The notes: generated by a model not told the origin, from the letters alone. DNA of 64,000 nt from Sarcophilus harrisii (GCF_902635505.1 NC_045428.1:214886301-214950300), one strand, 5' to 3'. Positions 1-12,464 are shown, counted from the first letter of the stretch. Numbers and translations: made by a program.

Positions 1-367
1 AAATTCATTTATATAATAGATCTTCAAATATTTGAAGACAACTGTTGGGTCCCTCTCTGAGTCTTTTCTTTTCTAGGATATGCATCCTCTATATGGTCTT
101 CCTATGAGAATTTTCAGATTTTTCTCTAGATTGCCGTCTGCCTTCATTTCTTCAATTCCTATCATAAAATGCAGCATCTAAGTATGATATATCATGTGTA
201 GTTTTATGAGTTTATGTTGGGATTATTATCACCTTTAATCTGTATATTTTAGTTCTATGTATACAGGTAGATTGTATTAAATTTTTTTGACTTTCACTAA
301 CTTGTAACCAAATAGGATATCTTTCATATTTTTATGAAATTTATGGAACTTTTACGGGGTATCAGAT

Positions 368-602
368 GGAGCAGCTAGGTAGCACAGTAGATATAGCAAT
401 AGGCTGGAGTAAGAAAGATTGAGATCATATCTAATCTCAGGCACTTAGTAATTGTGTCACCCTGGACAAATCACTCAATCCCTGTCTGCATAAAACTAGA
501 GAAGGAAATGCAAACCACTCTAGTATCTTTGCCAAGAAAACTCCATGGATAATCCATGGATGTAACAGGGTAAGAGTCAGATAAAACTGAATGATCTGAA
601 CT
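368..602 (+). repeat. Marsupial tRNA-derived SINE, diverged
   Basis: The sequence reads gcagctaggtagcacagtag, then cacttagtaattgtgtcaccctgg, then the 3' part gcaaaccactctagtatctttgccaagaaaac. This is the Mar1-like long form with the 'kept-apart' 3' domain. Confidence 0.75.
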
Positions 603-605
603 ACT

Positions 606-2450
606 AAAGAATCAGAACCCTATCCATTATGCTACAATCATTGTACCTGAGTGAGATGTATTACTATGGCAGAATAACACTGTCCCAATTTGGCTTACGT
701 ACTAGTGTTTAAAGGCAGGTTTCCATACTACAAGGCCCTTCTGAATACCATTGTGAGATAATGTCTAGCCTTAGTAATATCCCCACTATATGCTGTGCAC
801 CATAACCATGCTTGAAATCAGTTTCTTTTAGGGGCTCTAAATCATTTCTCTTCTTTTCCCCACACCTACATCACCAACTCTCCTGAATAGATATGTCACT
901 GGTTTCTCAAATTTTTCATGCCCAAAGTGGAATTTATAATCTGTTCTTAATTTCTTTCCTCAAAATCTTTCTAATTTCACCAAAAACACATTATTCCAGG
1001 CTCTCATTTCTTTGCCCTGATTCACTAGCTTACTGTGTAAGTAAGTTTAAAATACCTGAATCAGATAAATTTCTTTTTAGAAATCTGATTAATAGCCTTC
1101 ATTTCTGTTTTCTCTGTTGTGGTGTTTATGCTGTTTATGCTTTCTAATGAAGGCATTAAGACCCACATTTTGATCCAGATAAATAATCTCTCCCACACCA
1201 AAGCTTAATGGAGCTCTCCAACTTTCTACTTCCCTAATATAAACATTTCACTTAATCTTTTAAATCTCCCATAAGTGGGGTCCCCTAAAGCATTCTGTCA
1301 CTTTTATAAACTCAAATAACATCTCTCTTGAGGCCTTCGATAAGCCCCCATAGTCTTAGTGCACTGTTATTCCTCCTTTTTTTCCCCAAAGATTCCACAA
1401 TATACTGGTTTTTCTGTTGTGTATGACAGAGAAGGCAGGGAGAAGGTTAGTAGTGAAGAGTAGTAGCAGGACTCCCACTCCAAGATCACGGTTCTTTTTA
1501 CTCCTCTTTTTTTTTTACTATTAGGACACACTTTCTTTCCCAGGGTTAAGGCTACACCCTAAGCTTGTGGCTCACTCTCTGAAAGAATTCTTCTGCAGTA
1601 AAATCACAAAAGTGATTCAAACCAGCCCCAGATGGTGCATTGAGCTTCTACAAGTACCTGCAGAAATGATGTTCTAGTCATGAAGCCCTGCTATGAATAA
1701 ACTTTTTGTCATTAGGTAAACATGTCTAATTAATGTTACTCCTTACTGCTACGGTTACAATTTACTGCTTGTTTTTGTCTAGCCACAAATATATAGATCA
1801 AGGCTTAACCTTACTGCCTTGAGTCTCCTCATTCTTAAAGGCGACCCCTCCATGCATGTCAAATTTTCCTCCTCCAATGGAATAAAGAAGGCTTTTTGCC
1901 TATAACCTCCATGAGCTCTTTAGTTTTCTGTTCCTTTTTGTTTTGTTTTATTTTGTGTTGTTTTCAGTTAGCAGATGGCACATAACCTCTGTGGCTTTTG
2001 GTCATTTATTTTTAGGGTTTGACAAGGAAAATCCTACCACTATAGAAATAGAAGATATGGAACAAGGTAGTATAAACTATAAAGACAACCCTTGGATATA
2101 AAATTAAAGTTGTTATAATATTTAAAAAATAAAATTGAGATCTCCAATCTTCAGGTTAAATTGTTTGTTTGTTTTTTACCGAAATATGAATAATCCTTTG
2201 ACTATATTTTATTGTTCAGTCAAGTCAGAACTATTAGAAGATAACATATTTGATATATACTAATGTATACTGATGTTTTATGTAACACTTTTTTATGTTA
2301 TTTCCTGAACTATGATACTCAGATTTCTTTTTAAATTTGCAGTATTCTTTAGGGAGGCCTACAACACTTAAGTTAATTCTTTATATGTTTATATTCAAAA
2401 TTGTTACTTTAACTGACATATAATTCATGTATTATTTCAATGTTGTTTCC
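606..2450. other. XG: XG-downstream intron sequence, no gene seen
   Basis: AT-rich noncoding sequence. The part near 1390-1620 has weak MIR-like traces and a T run at 1506-1515. I see no exon with the expected phase-1 splice sites and Pro/Gly coding. Confidence 0.5.
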
Positions 2451-3087
2451 TTTTGCTTTTCCCTCCCCCTCCATTCACATGTGTTTGTTTTCTAAATTTG
2501 TTAGAATTTCTGTTTTTGGAAAAAGTAGTCTTCAACATTTATTCAACTCTATGTACTCTATCTAATTTGTATTTTGGAAGTCTGCATTTAAAGCTCTGCT
2601 CTGATTTCTTATTTAAATATGTTCATAATTTCTTTTAAAAATAGTTATCTTTATCTTTTAAACTATTATAAAATTTCCATAATTTCTAAAGGGGCTGTGG
2701 GATTTTTCTTTTATGGTTCTTTGGTTTCTTTTGAGTTTTTATTCATTTTCCCTTCCTTTTTTATGATTTTCTCTCTTAATTTATTCACTTATACACTAGA
2801 GTTTTTATTTAAATGTTCTCTCTTGGTCATTTGGTGTTTCAGATTATTTATTTTCCTATCACTTGCCTTTGAGAATTTTTTCCACTCTTTGTTTCCTCCT
2901 CTTCCATTACAACACATATCCCCAAGGCTGAGCTATTCAGTGGCCTCTTTTACTATCAATTTGGAATCTAGAACTGTCTGGGACCCTATCTTTAGTAACT
3001 TGTGCAGAGAACTACAATTGCCTTTATCTAGTTTTCTTTATCTTTTCCCTCATATCCAAATCTCTTTCTTCTCTGGGCAGTGTTCTC

Positions 3088-3120
<33 letters not shown>
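2451..3120. other. T-rich strand-asymmetric stretch ending in poly(T)
   Basis: The + strand is strongly T-rich and A-poor and closes with about 29 T (3092-3120). The open frames here are composition artefacts (Phe/Leu-rich). The poly(T) may be the tail of an unidentified minus-strand retroelement. Confidence 0.5.
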
Positions 3121-3121
<1 letters not shown>

Positions 3122-3716
3122 ATAACGAACACCTATGTTTTTTGGTCTTTTCTGATAAGTAAAGATGAAAGCTACAGTAATATTTTTTTCCAGTGACATC
3201 TGAAAAGCTGCTATTGTAGGTGCCTAGATTGAAGTTAGGTTATTAATTCCCTAAAATACACATACCCAACTGAAATGAGGGAAAGATGGGAACTCTCAGA
3301 GAGGAAAAATGAGAGTAGTTTCTACGAATATGCATTATTCCTTGGAGACAAGATCCATGATTAGCTACTTCAGGGATAGTGGGATATGATTCATCCCTGT
3401 TCTTACTCTTTTTAATAGATCTATTGCATTATCTTGTTTATTCAACCATAATTAATTTATCTATATATATATCTATATCTACAAATATAGATATAGATAT
3501 ATATAGTAAATATTTCCTTTACTTTTAGGTTTGAGTATTTGAGAATGTTGCAAAAGAAAATAAAAACTATTTTGGCATTTTTACTTGTCATATAATTGCT
3601 CTAAACATTTTGTTTCTTAAATTATTACAGCTAAAATGGCTAAGTAGAAAAACGTTAAACCATTTTTAAATGAAATAAATATAATATCTATTATAGATAA
3701 TGCCTATAATTCTTAC
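3121..3716. other. Noncoding stretch with an ATATCT-rich palindromic patch
   Basis: At 3459-3506 the run of tatatat/atctatat and its inverse atagatatagatat form a small AT-rich inverted repeat. Nothing else is recognised. Confidence 0.45.
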
Positions 3717-3779
3717 CTCCAGGATTGTCATAGATTCCAGGTTGAGGACGATTAGGTGGGTTGGGTTTGGGGTAAATAC
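3717..3779 (-). CDS. XG: XG exon 4: IYPKPNPP proline-rich repeat
   Basis: This 63-nt phase 1-1 exon has acceptor TTTTCCAACAG|GT and donor G|GTAAGA. It encodes (G)IYPKPNPPNRPQPGIYDNPG. Human XG carries successive exon-sized repeats of the form IYPKPKPP..PQP and IYPRPKPRPQP..GG, and this matches one unit. Human XG has at least one more unit of this kind; I found none between here and position 1 or between this exon and 13740. Confidence 0.92.
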
Positions 3780-4800
3780 CTGTTGGAAAATCAATACCAA
3801 AGTTTTAGAAAGAAAAAGACTGCTTCAAATATTACAGAGTATAGATTCAGAATATATAAATATTAAAATTTTGCAGTTTGGTTTGTTACTTTAGAGATTG
3901 CCCTATTAAAAATCATTTAATCAAGCTTAATCAGAATCTAAACTTTTGGAATCTTTTCTTTCTTTTTTTTTTCATTTTTATTCCTGAAGGGTCTATGTAA
4001 GTCTAATTTTCATGGTAAGGAAAAAGTGTAATTGCCTACAATTAATGTGACAGATGCTACCAGCATGGAAGATTTGAACAACTGCTTTAGGGTTATTATG
4101 TGACAGAATAATTTACAAAAACTAATTTGGGTTTCATTCTCCTTCCCACCTCTACCTCTCATAAGGTTAACTGAAGAGAGTAAAAATTCAAAAAACTGTT
4201 CATCAGGAAAAACCTGCTTCTATTTCTTGGGTAAACATTTCTGGCCACCTTCTATTCAGGCTTATTCTGGTACTCCTGCAGAATGATTTCTTCCCATTAT
4301 TTTTTGTTTTGTTTTATTGGCAGTTGGAAAACATAAATTAACCTGGAACTAGGGAGAAAGTCACTGAAACCATATATTTATTTTTCTGACAATGTGATTT
4401 TAAAAATAATACATCATTTCAACAGTTAGTGATTCATGACTTCATTCACCCTCTTTTACCCCTGAAAATATGGCAAATTTGGTAACTGGTCTTTGGGAAT
4501 TCTTTTGGCTCAAAATCTCATCATTCAATCTGTGACAACCTGATAATAAATTATAGGAAACTTCCTGGTTCTCTCACTGGTAACCTGTTCAGGACACTTA
4601 ATTTCTTTGTCTGTTTCTCTACTCATAAAATGAAGTTTGTTTGTTTTTTAAGTTCATGACTTCTAGAGGCTCTTCTACCTCTAAATCTAAGATTCTATTA
4701 TATGATGTTTATCATGAGGGATTCTCCCTTTAAAAAATGAGCTAACAAAATCAGGATTGAAAAATTTCCCTGACTTAACTTGTATATTTTGGAGAGCTAT
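3780..4800. other. XG: XG intron 3 sequence, nothing recognised
   Basis: AT-rich noncoding sequence. A weak SINE-like tail (ctcataaaatgaag..tctagaggctcttctacctc, 4620-4690) resembles the end of a MIR-type element. Confidence 0.4.
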
Positions 4801-4802
4801 TT

Positions 4803-5290
4803 GGTACTTGGGAAGATGGCAGAGTAAGTCAGCAAATTTCAGGCTCTCCAGATTTCCCCACAAATAGAACAAATTTTTGCCTCAGGGCCAGCTAAAACAG
4901 GTAAAAAAAAAAATCAAGAAAACTTGGGACAGAAAAGATGTCCTTCTGATACAAGCCAACAAGATCTGAAGACTGCAGGCCAGGATTAACCAGTACAAAG
5001 TGCAAATACCTCCAGGCTGATTCACAGAAACACCAGTTGGGGGACCCCTGGGGCTAGGTGGGTGTAGCTGGAGCTCAGCAAGAATCACAGATATTTTCAC
5101 TTCCCTGCACGGAGTTGGGAGTGATCTGAGTCTTGAAGGACTGAAAGAATTTCTGCTGATTAGTAACAGGAGGCCTAACTATGCTGCAGAGACTTAGCCC
5201 TGGGGGAAAAAGAATCTGTACACCTGTGAGTGCAGAGGCAATGGGGCAGACATGTCCCAGGCTCTGAGCATTTGCAGGAATAATCAGTGT
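4803..5290 (+). repeat. Interspersed repeat resembling a marsupial L1 5' UTR
   Basis: It starts near ggtacttgggaagatggcag and has higher GC than its surroundings, with blocks such as gcctcagggccagctaaaac and gactgcaggccaggattaac. The style is that of the 5' untranslated part of marsupial L1 elements. No ORF1 follows, so it would be an isolated fragment. The family assignment is uncertain. Confidence 0.35.
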
Positions 5291-5516
5291 AATAAATATC
5301 TTATTACCATCTCATGTGCTTAACTGTCCTTAGCAATATTGTCACTGTTGATTGATACTTCACTATAATCTGTTGGAAAAGAGAAATATATAAACATCCA
5401 TTCCCTCCTATCTTCTAGCACAAGCTAAAATAAGAGTCCTTGGGAGGAGGAACAGTTATTGGTTACATACTAAACTATTGTGCTTAAGAAGTTCTGAATA
5501 TTTTGTGTCAAAACAT

Positions 5517-5555
5517 TTATATATATATAGATATATATGTTTGTGTATGTGTGTG

Positions 5556-5600
<45 letters not shown>
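5517..5600. repeat. TATA/TGTG microsatellite
   Basis: A run of ta, tatg and tgtg units. The ORF beginning at 5503 is produced by it (YIYIYI). Confidence 0.9.
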
Positions 5601-5607
<7 letters not shown>

Positions 5608-5639
5608 GACCTCAAAACCTTGTATGAAACTTTCAATGA

Positions 5640-6180
5640 TAGGGTTTTGCCCCTATCCATACCCAATCCCAAACAACACAAGGATCAAGCAAGTAAGGAC
5701 ATAGGGAAGATACACTTAGATTTATCCATTGCTCCTGAGAAGAAATGGTGGAAATTTCATAGTTATGACACATGGAGAACTTCTAGGCTTTTTTCTCCCC
5801 CCCCCTTTTTTTTCTGCCCATCTTTTTCTGCCAGATGCAGCTTTAGCCTACTTGCAGCCCTTCCAGCTCTCTCTGGCTTTTTTTGTGGCCATATCAGAGA
5901 TCAATGTTATGTTCAGGTCTGGTATTAAGACAGTATCAGCCACAGCATTTCCTTTCCTCATTATTCTTTTTGATTTGGAGGTAACAGGCTGTGCAACATA
6001 TGACATAAGTGAAGCCAACAGTACCCTAGAAGAGATTGATTTCTAATCTAACTCTATTCCTTTTGCATGAATGCTCATGTTTCTGAATTTTATGGCTATT
6101 AAGAATTCTCAATTTTCTGTGTAGTTAGGCATTTTCACAAAAGTCTATTCTATGCACAGACTTACAAGCACTCATTTAAT
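5640..6180. other. Noncoding stretch with two overlapping open frames, no family recognised
   Basis: Frames of 141 and 105 codons overlap here but show no known domain, and the first runs through a microsatellite. A C run followed by a T run (5799-5815) suggests slippage-prone sequence rather than coding. Confidence 0.4.
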
Positions 6181-6181
6181 A

Positions 6182-6335
6182 CTTTTTTTTTTTTTTTTTG
6201 GAGGGGAGGGAATCAGGGATAAATGACGTGACTAAAATCACACAGCTATAACTGTCAAGTATCTGTCAAGATTTTAACTTATGTTTTTCTGCCTCCATGG
6301 CCAGTAGTCTATTCACTGTGCCACCTGGCTACCCC
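6182..6335 (-). repeat. Marsupial SINE (WSINE1-like), minus
   Basis: A poly(T) head (6183-6200) is followed by reversed SINE body with cacacagctata and the reversed 5' end cactgtgccacctggct. Confidence 0.75.
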
Positions 6336-6539
6336 GACTTATAAATGTCTGGCAAATAGATGGTACTTATAAATGCTTGTTGATTGATAGGCATGGGACA
6401 GGATGTCAAAAGTGGAAATTTTTTGGAGAAAATGTTTCATTTTGAGATATTCTTTAAATTTTTTTAAATTCTAAAATTAAACACCAAAAAAGGAGTACTT
6501 TCATATATACTGCAGAACAAAAAGCAAACATTTCATATG

Positions 6540-7020
6540 AAACAATGCTTCTCTTCATACTTTTTAAAAGTATATAACAAATTCCAATTTACTTTCAAAA
6601 ACTGTCCTGCTAGTCTGTGCTTCCCTTTCATCTTTTTTATGTTCTCTTCTGTGCATTTTTAAAAATGTTCTAGTGACCCTCTTGTCACTATCTGTAAATC
6701 TCCAGTTACCTCCTCCTACTCCCAAATAATTATTAACAAAGAGAAGAGGAGAGAAATATGACAAATAAGCACAACTAAGCAAAACAAATCTAAACAATGG
6801 CTAGTTGACAAATTTTCTTTTTTTGTGTCCATCATCTCTCTGTCAATATATGTGTAACATGTATCATCATAAATTCTCTGGTAACATGATGAGTCATTGC
6901 TTTGATCCTAATTCTTAAGCTTGCAAAGTTTATTTTTATTTAGTGTTGCCATCCTTGTAAAAACTGTCATCCAAGTTCTTATTTATTCCACTTTGCTTTA
7001 GTTCACACTACCCAGATCTC
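6540..7020 (-). repeat. Old L1 3' end, minus (probable)
   Basis: The stretch gatgagtcattgctttgatc through tgctttagttcacactaccc has the layout of reversed marsupial L1 ORF2/3' UTR. It is heavily diverged. Confidence 0.4.
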
Positions 7021-7317
7021 CTTAGGATAGTCTACTACAAAGCTTCTTAAACTATGGATTGTGACTTTATATGGGGTAGTGTAACTGAATGTGCAGGTCA
7101 TAAAAAATTACAATAAAGAGTAAAAGATTTATGAGTGTTCTATGTCCTGCTTTATCAAATATTCTTCTAAGATTTAGTTCTCTATGTAAAAATAAATAAG
7201 CACATTCATCTAATTAGCATACACATTTGTTTTCATCTTTAATAAATGTTAAAATTAGCATATCAAAGAATAGTTTTAAAATAAAATTTTTATTATTTGT
7301 TATTAGTGAACATAAAC

Positions 7318-7503
7318 TCTCAGATTTAGAACTGGATGAGACCTCTGAGGCTATCTACTTCAACCCTTTCAACCTACACCTAAGGAAATTGAGTTCCATA
7401 AAGGAAAAGTGTCTTGCTCCAGTTCACTTGGATAGTAAGGGTATAACTAATATTTGACTTTGGATCCTCTAACTTTAAAACCAGCATTCTTTCCATTGGA
7501 TCT
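7318..7503 (+). repeat. MIR-type SINE
   Basis: The layout is tttagaactggatgagacct, then cacctaaggaaattgagttcc, then ctttccattggatcttgctg, which is typical of the MIR-like marsupial element family. Confidence 0.65.
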
Positions 7504-7639
7504 TGCTGATGATGTCTCATCACCCAGTCATACAATTTAGTATGGATACTTTTAGAGGTGACCAAATAATATGAATTCATTTCTGCCTGAGTGTTATATT
7601 TATATAATGCCATAATTCTACACAATTTTCAAATCAAAT

Positions 7640-7693
7640 CATCAAATATTTAGAAAGTGTTTACTGTGTACCAGGAACTAGCTAAGTGGTGAG

Positions 7694-7727
<34 letters not shown>

Positions 7728-7790
7728 CTAAACTCTTCCTGACCTCAAGGAGCTTACATTCTAGTGAGAAAGGCAATTTGCAAATAATTA
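7640..7790 (+). repeat. Ancient interspersed repeat with A28 run
   Basis: It carries gtttactgtgtaccaggaac and caaggagcttacattctagt, the signature of an ancient mammalian repeat also seen at 28150, 32105 and 25760. It is split by 28 A at 7697-7724. Confidence 0.6.
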
Positions 7791-7799
7791 TGCACATTC

Positions 7800-9250
7800 A
7801 TTCATTTACAGAGGGGTAAACTGGATATTAAGTTTACATCAAATATCTGGACACATAAAAATGTTTATATATAAAAACTGCATTCTACAAGTGGAATTTT
7901 AAGTTTTGATTCCTAATTTATAGAGTTAGTTAATTATTATTAGGAGCAGTCCCTGGAAAAATACTCTGATTGAGAATTTGTTCTATATAGATTGCACTGA
8001 GAAATTTCTCCTTAGTATTTATTACTCTTCTCATCTAAAAATTTTCTCCTTCAGGAAAGTATAATATAATTTATTTTTAAAAATTCCTTCCCTCATGTTA
8101 TCCCAATTTTTAAAAAAAAAATCATATATTGTATTTCTTAATGATTCCAAAAAAGAGGAAGAGAAGCACTTAACATACGGTTACAACTGTACATTAATGT
8201 AATTGTAATTATAATGTACAATTGTAGTTGTAATTGTTACGTACTATAACTGCATGAACAATTCTTATAGGAAAGTCTAATTTAAATTTCCTTGATAATT
8301 CAGAACAATGCCATTTCTTATGTACTCCACTGGGCTTTATATTAATCATTTTCCTTTACTAGTTTACTGGAGATCCTTCCCTGAAATTCTAACTCAAAGT
8401 GTTTGATGATACAAAGAGAAGGTTCAACTATTACATATTTCCATGGTGCTTCCATTCTTAAATTATTTAAAAGGATCTCCAATTTCATTAGCCTGGGGAA
8501 CTCCATTATAGGAAGTCCATTCCTAACTACAAATCTAATGCTGTATCCTCTAGGTAGTGCTACTTCATCTTTTAGATATTTTTATTAATTTAATAAAAAA
8601 ATTGACTAGATTACTGTATCTTTGTGACCACATGAAAGTACTTCACTTAGAAGGAGTACTGGGAGGATAAAGGAAAGAACTGAGGATATGAAATTACTAG
8701 TTTAAAGACAGAAGAAAATGAGGCATAGAATGTGTAAATTGCAGGTTACAACCACAATTTATGGATTGCCATTTCATTTTAATCAGGACTTCACAAACTC
8801 TTTCTCCTTAGTAAAAGATAAAATCTTATTCCTCATAAGAGCAGATGAAAAAATGACTGGGAAAGTATGTAAAAATCCTGCTGTTTGCTAACATTAAGAG
8901 GACTATGTAATTTGCAAAGGTAGGAAGATTGGTATGGAATTTACATTTTAAAGAGAGATTCATTAACTCAGAATTTTAAGCAATATGAAAGACTTCCTAA
9001 CAATTAGAGCTACCCAAATACAGAAGCTACCCAAATACAGTAGGACATACCAAATCATTATCAGACAGCATCTTTCCAGAAACTTAAATGAATTTTTCTC
9101 TGGGATGTTGTAGAGAAGATGCCTGTTCAATTATGAATTAGACTAGAGGACCTTTGAGATGCTATCTCATGCTGACATTCGATGACTCTATTATTCTAGT
9201 GAGAAATTACTTCTATCCATTTCATTTCTTTTTCCATTTGTGTATTATAT
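7800..9250. other. XG: XG intron 3 sequence, no gene seen
   Basis: AT-rich noncoding sequence. Apart from the inverted repeat at 8181-8233 I recognise nothing firm; 9000-9180 has a faint SINE-like character. Confidence 0.45.
8181..8233. repeat. Imperfect inverted repeat
   Basis: The left arm ttacaactgtacatta (8181-8196) pairs with 8212-8233, apart from a 6-base bulge. Confidence 0.5.
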
Positions 9251-9251
9251 T

Positions 9252-9447
9252 ATTGTTGTTGAATCAGCTCAGTTTTGTCTGACTCTTTGTGCCCTCATTT
9301 GAAGTTTTCTTGGCAAAGATACTGGAGTATTTTGCCATTTCTTTCTACAGATCATTTTTATAGATTAGGACCTGAGTCTGAAGCCAGATCTGAATTCATG
9401 AAGATGAGTCTTCTAGATTCCAAGTTCAGTGCTCTATCTACTGTGCC
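9252..9447 (-). repeat. Marsupial Mar1-like SINE, minus
   Basis: The reversed 3' domain ttgtctgactctttgtgccc and ttcttggcaaagatactgga is followed by the reversed body, ending ctctatctactgtgcc. Confidence 0.8.
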
Positions 9448-9639
9448 AGTTTCTTCATATAAGCTTGTAATTAATAATAAATGATGATTTCTTTTCTTAT
9501 ACAGGAGGTTATTGTTTCCTGAGTTAGGTTGTTTTGGAGAATCTCTTCAAGTCTTATGAACTAAAAATAAAATAAGCTAGCCATTTCATTACCAAAAAAG
9601 CTATCTTACATCTCCTCCCTCTCTCACTTATTTTATGAT

Positions 9640-9890
9640 CCTTCTTGTTGGTCTTCACAAAAGAATATCTCTCAACTTTGGGGAATTTTCAGTGGCTGAC
9701 TTCTATACCTGAAATGTTCTTCTTCCTCATCTCTGACCCCCTTGGATTCCTGGGCTTCCTTCAAGTCTCAACTAAAATCCTAACTTCTATCAGAAACATT
9801 TCCCAATTCCCCTTAACGCTAATGTTTTTTTCTGTGTTGATTATTTCCAGTTTAACAAATATTTTGTTTAAACATGGTGTGCAATGAATG
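9640..9890 (+). repeat. L2 LINE 3' fragment
   Basis: The run ..ccttcaagtctcaactaaaatcc..aacatttcccaattcccctt.. is the typical L2 3' end pattern. Confidence 0.6.
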
Positions 9891-10059
9891 AATTTTATTT
9901 ACTGACTGATTTTCATAAGTCAAGTTAAAAGAAAATTTGTTAGGGGATCGTTTTAATCTCTATTCACCAAAGAATAATTTAAAATGAAAGAAGGTAATGC
10001 AAAAATCTGCTTGGAAAACTGCTTCCATCTTAAATTGCATTCATTTAAATCTAGAACTA

Positions 10060-10270
10060 GTGATAAGACAATTCTTTATACTTTATACTGGTTCAATCAC
10101 ATCTGAAACATTTTACTCAGTTCTTTGCATTCTAGAGAACTTGAAAAGAGACTAAACAAGAAAGTGAATGGGATAGAAAAAAATTTATATGAAAAACGAT
10201 TAAAGGAACTAGGGGTGTCTAATTTGAAAAAAAAAACACAGGACCATAATAGTTATATTGAAGCTATAAT
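10060..10270 (+). repeat. CR1/L3-like LINE fragment
   Basis: The order is ttcaatcacatctgaaac, ttgaaaagagactaaacaag, then aaaggaactaggggtgtctaa. It matches the conserved 3' region of CR1/L3 elements and the fuller copy at 42545-43200. Confidence 0.55.
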
Positions 10271-10309
10271 ATGGAAGAGAGCACGTTTATTTCTGTGTAT
10301 CTTTAGAGA

Positions 10310-11010
10310 ATTAATTGGTTGGTTGTTGTCCTTCATTCTTGAAGAGGACCAAAATGACATTACTATGTTAGAATTGAGTTTTATTGTGTCCTACTGTGAC
10401 TGACCAGTCCAATACAAGCTTGGAATGCTCTGCCACAGGTAAGATATAAATACTCCCTATGAACATTTGGGATGGCCTCTCTAACTTTGTGTATCTCATG
10501 CTTCTTTTGAGCTAATTCAATTCTGCTTTGCTCATAGAACACAGAACCTTTTCTGATGAGGACACACCCACTAGGGCAGCTCTGTGTCAGTGTCTCTCAT
10601 GTCATGCAATCAATTCTAAAGTTCTTAAGAGAGACCTTGAGAGTGTCCTTTGTATTGCTTTTCCTAACCACCTTATGAGTGCTTGCCTTGTTTTAGTTTT
10701 CCACAAAACAATCTTTTTGGCAAGTGTACATTTAGCATTAAAACAATATGGCCAGCCCAACAGAGATGTGCTCTCTACAGTAGAGTTGAAAACTGTGGAA
10801 GAGTTAGATTGACTACCAAGAGTTAGATTAGATTGACTACCAAACTGAAGGTATACAGTCATTGTGCTGACCTCACTGTTGGATGCTGTGAAACCAGGAC
10901 AGTATACCAGTGCCATACCAAGAAACTGAATCTCTTCCATTTGAATTATCTTAGGACGATTCTGAATTTCATCTGGCAGATAAGATATCAGACACAGGTC
11001 CTTTTTTAAA
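10310..11010 (+). repeat. LINE remnant with reverse-transcriptase C-terminal segment
   Basis: The frame from 10848 to about 11000 stays open for some 51 codons and reads ..CCETRTVYQCHTKKLNLFHL.., then LRTILNFIWQ. This matches the ETWTVYxRHxKKLNxFHxxCLRxIL..WQDxIPDTEVL segment common downstream of the reverse-transcriptase core in several non-LTR retrotransposons. The upstream part (10318-10440, with gaagaggaccaaaatgacat) is a repeat I associate with marsupial genomes. The clade is not assigned. It is a plain LINE fossil and is not expected to be expressed. Confidence 0.6.
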
Positions 11011-11028
11011 CTAAACTTTAGAGAGTAT

Positions 11029-11215
11029 AGGGCTTGGAAGAAGGAAGATATGGATTTGAATTCAACCTCTGACACTTACTGGCTCTGTGAGCATGGACAA
11101 TTAATCTCTCTGAGTCTCAATTTTCCTATCTATAAAATAGAGATAATAATATCTCACAAGGTTGTTGTGAGTCTCAGACAAATAATTGCAATCTTACAAA
11201 AATTAGCTCATTTTA
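11029..11215 (+). repeat. MIR SINE
   Basis: tggatttgaattcaacctct, then tctgagtctcaattttccta, then ataatatctcacaaggttgt. Confidence 0.75.
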
Positions 11216-11449
11216 AGTCTAGAGTATGATATGGTGGTTCCTGATATCCATGTGGTTTCTTCTTCTTTAGTTTTAGAGTGTCTGTTTTCAATAAAATATT
11301 ATGAATTCACTCACAAATTCTGAATCATCTATTAGGAAAATTCCTTACATAGAGATAAAGGTCATATTCCTTAATTAACTGAAAGTTAACCCCTAAAAGT
11401 AGATTCTTTTCACTGATCTATTTTGTTTTGGACCTTTCCTGAAAAATCA

Positions 11450-11800
11450 CACATCCTGGCTAGATTATCAATAACTATTTGGCCTCAGACCAAATGCAAC
11501 TATCCTACTGGGGGGCAGGATAATTTCTCAAGAATCTAAGTGAGGAGATTATGTCAAGGGAAGCAAAAAACAGTCTCCATTATCCTTTATGTTTATATAT
11601 AATTATCTTTGTATATAATTATATTGTATATATAATATTAATATATTTATTCATATATGAATATTGCATGCATATATGAGTATCCCATACATATATATAA
11701 TACATATGTATGCATACATATATGTGTGCATATTATATATGCATCTATATTTTTATATATAAATTAATTGAATGATTCTTGCTATTAACAGTGACAGTTC
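11450..11800 (+). repeat. Unnamed repeat, copy A, with TATA microsatellite core
   Basis: It begins ctggctagattatcaataac, continues with ggataatttctcaagaat and gaggagattatgtcaaggg, and enters an AT-rich microsatellite (11590-11762). It ends at aacagtgacagt. The same order is found in the copy at 16126-16580 and, reversed, at 14105-14364. Confidence 0.65.
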
Positions 11801-11814
11801 TATTGCATTTTTTC

Positions 11815-12020
11815 CTGGTTAGACTATATTAGGCAAATTCAAAATCCTGAAAAACTGAAACATGTCCAGAGGAGGATAATAAGAATAAAGACTCAAGATC
11901 GTGTCATATGCAGCTTGAAAAAAGGAACAGGTGATGTCTGGCCTGAAGAAAAATCTTAGGAGGAACTAATAGCAGTTAGATAATATTTCATAGACTTTCA
12001 CATAGTAAAAGGATTAGACT
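11815..12020 (+). repeat. CR1/L3-like LINE fragment
   Basis: It contains aaactgaaacatgtccagag followed by gaggataataagaata. This is the diverged form of the CR1/L3 3' block. Confidence 0.5.
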
Positions 12021-12107
12021 TTTATTTAATCCAGAGGACAGAATAATGGATAAAAATTATAAAGTGATTTATGCTTTATGTGATAAAGATGACCTAATTA
12101 TCTTGAG

Positions 12108-12352
12108 CTAGTTAGTGGCACAGCAGATAGAACCCTGGACCTAGAGTCAGGATGATGTGAGTTCAAATATGGTCTTAGATACTTACTGGCTGTGTGACCA
12201 CTTAACTTCAGTCTACTTCAGCTTTCTCATATATAAAATAAGAATAATAATAGGCTCTCTGTCCCAGGATTGTTATGAGGATAAAGTATTATAGAATTTG
12301 TAAAGTGCTTTTGCAAAGCTTAAAGTACCAAATAAATTCTAGCAATAATAAT
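12108..12352 (+). repeat. Marsupial SINE / MIR hybrid
   Basis: It shows agttagtggcacagcagata, ggatgatgtgagttcaaata and a MIR-like tail aaagtgcttttgcaaagctt. Confidence 0.75.
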
Positions 12353-12464
12353 TAGTGCTATCCCAAAGTAGACAGGACTGCATTCATCCATTCAGATGAT
12401 TTAAGTTTCTCTTCAGTGGAATTCTTTAAGGAAGGGTCAAATAAGGCATATGCTGAAAATTTAT

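Noticed and set aside
2619-3122. 167-codon Phe/Leu-rich ORF as a membrane protein
   Set aside because: The frame comes from a T-rich strand and ends in poly(T); no conserved motif or splice context.
5503-5928. 141-codon ORF as a gene
   Set aside because: Its first third is a translated TA/TG microsatellite and the rest has no family match; an overlapping frame is equally open.
10602-11075. 157-codon minus-strand ORF
   Set aside because: It is the shadow of the LINE reverse-transcriptase remnant that reads on the + strand.
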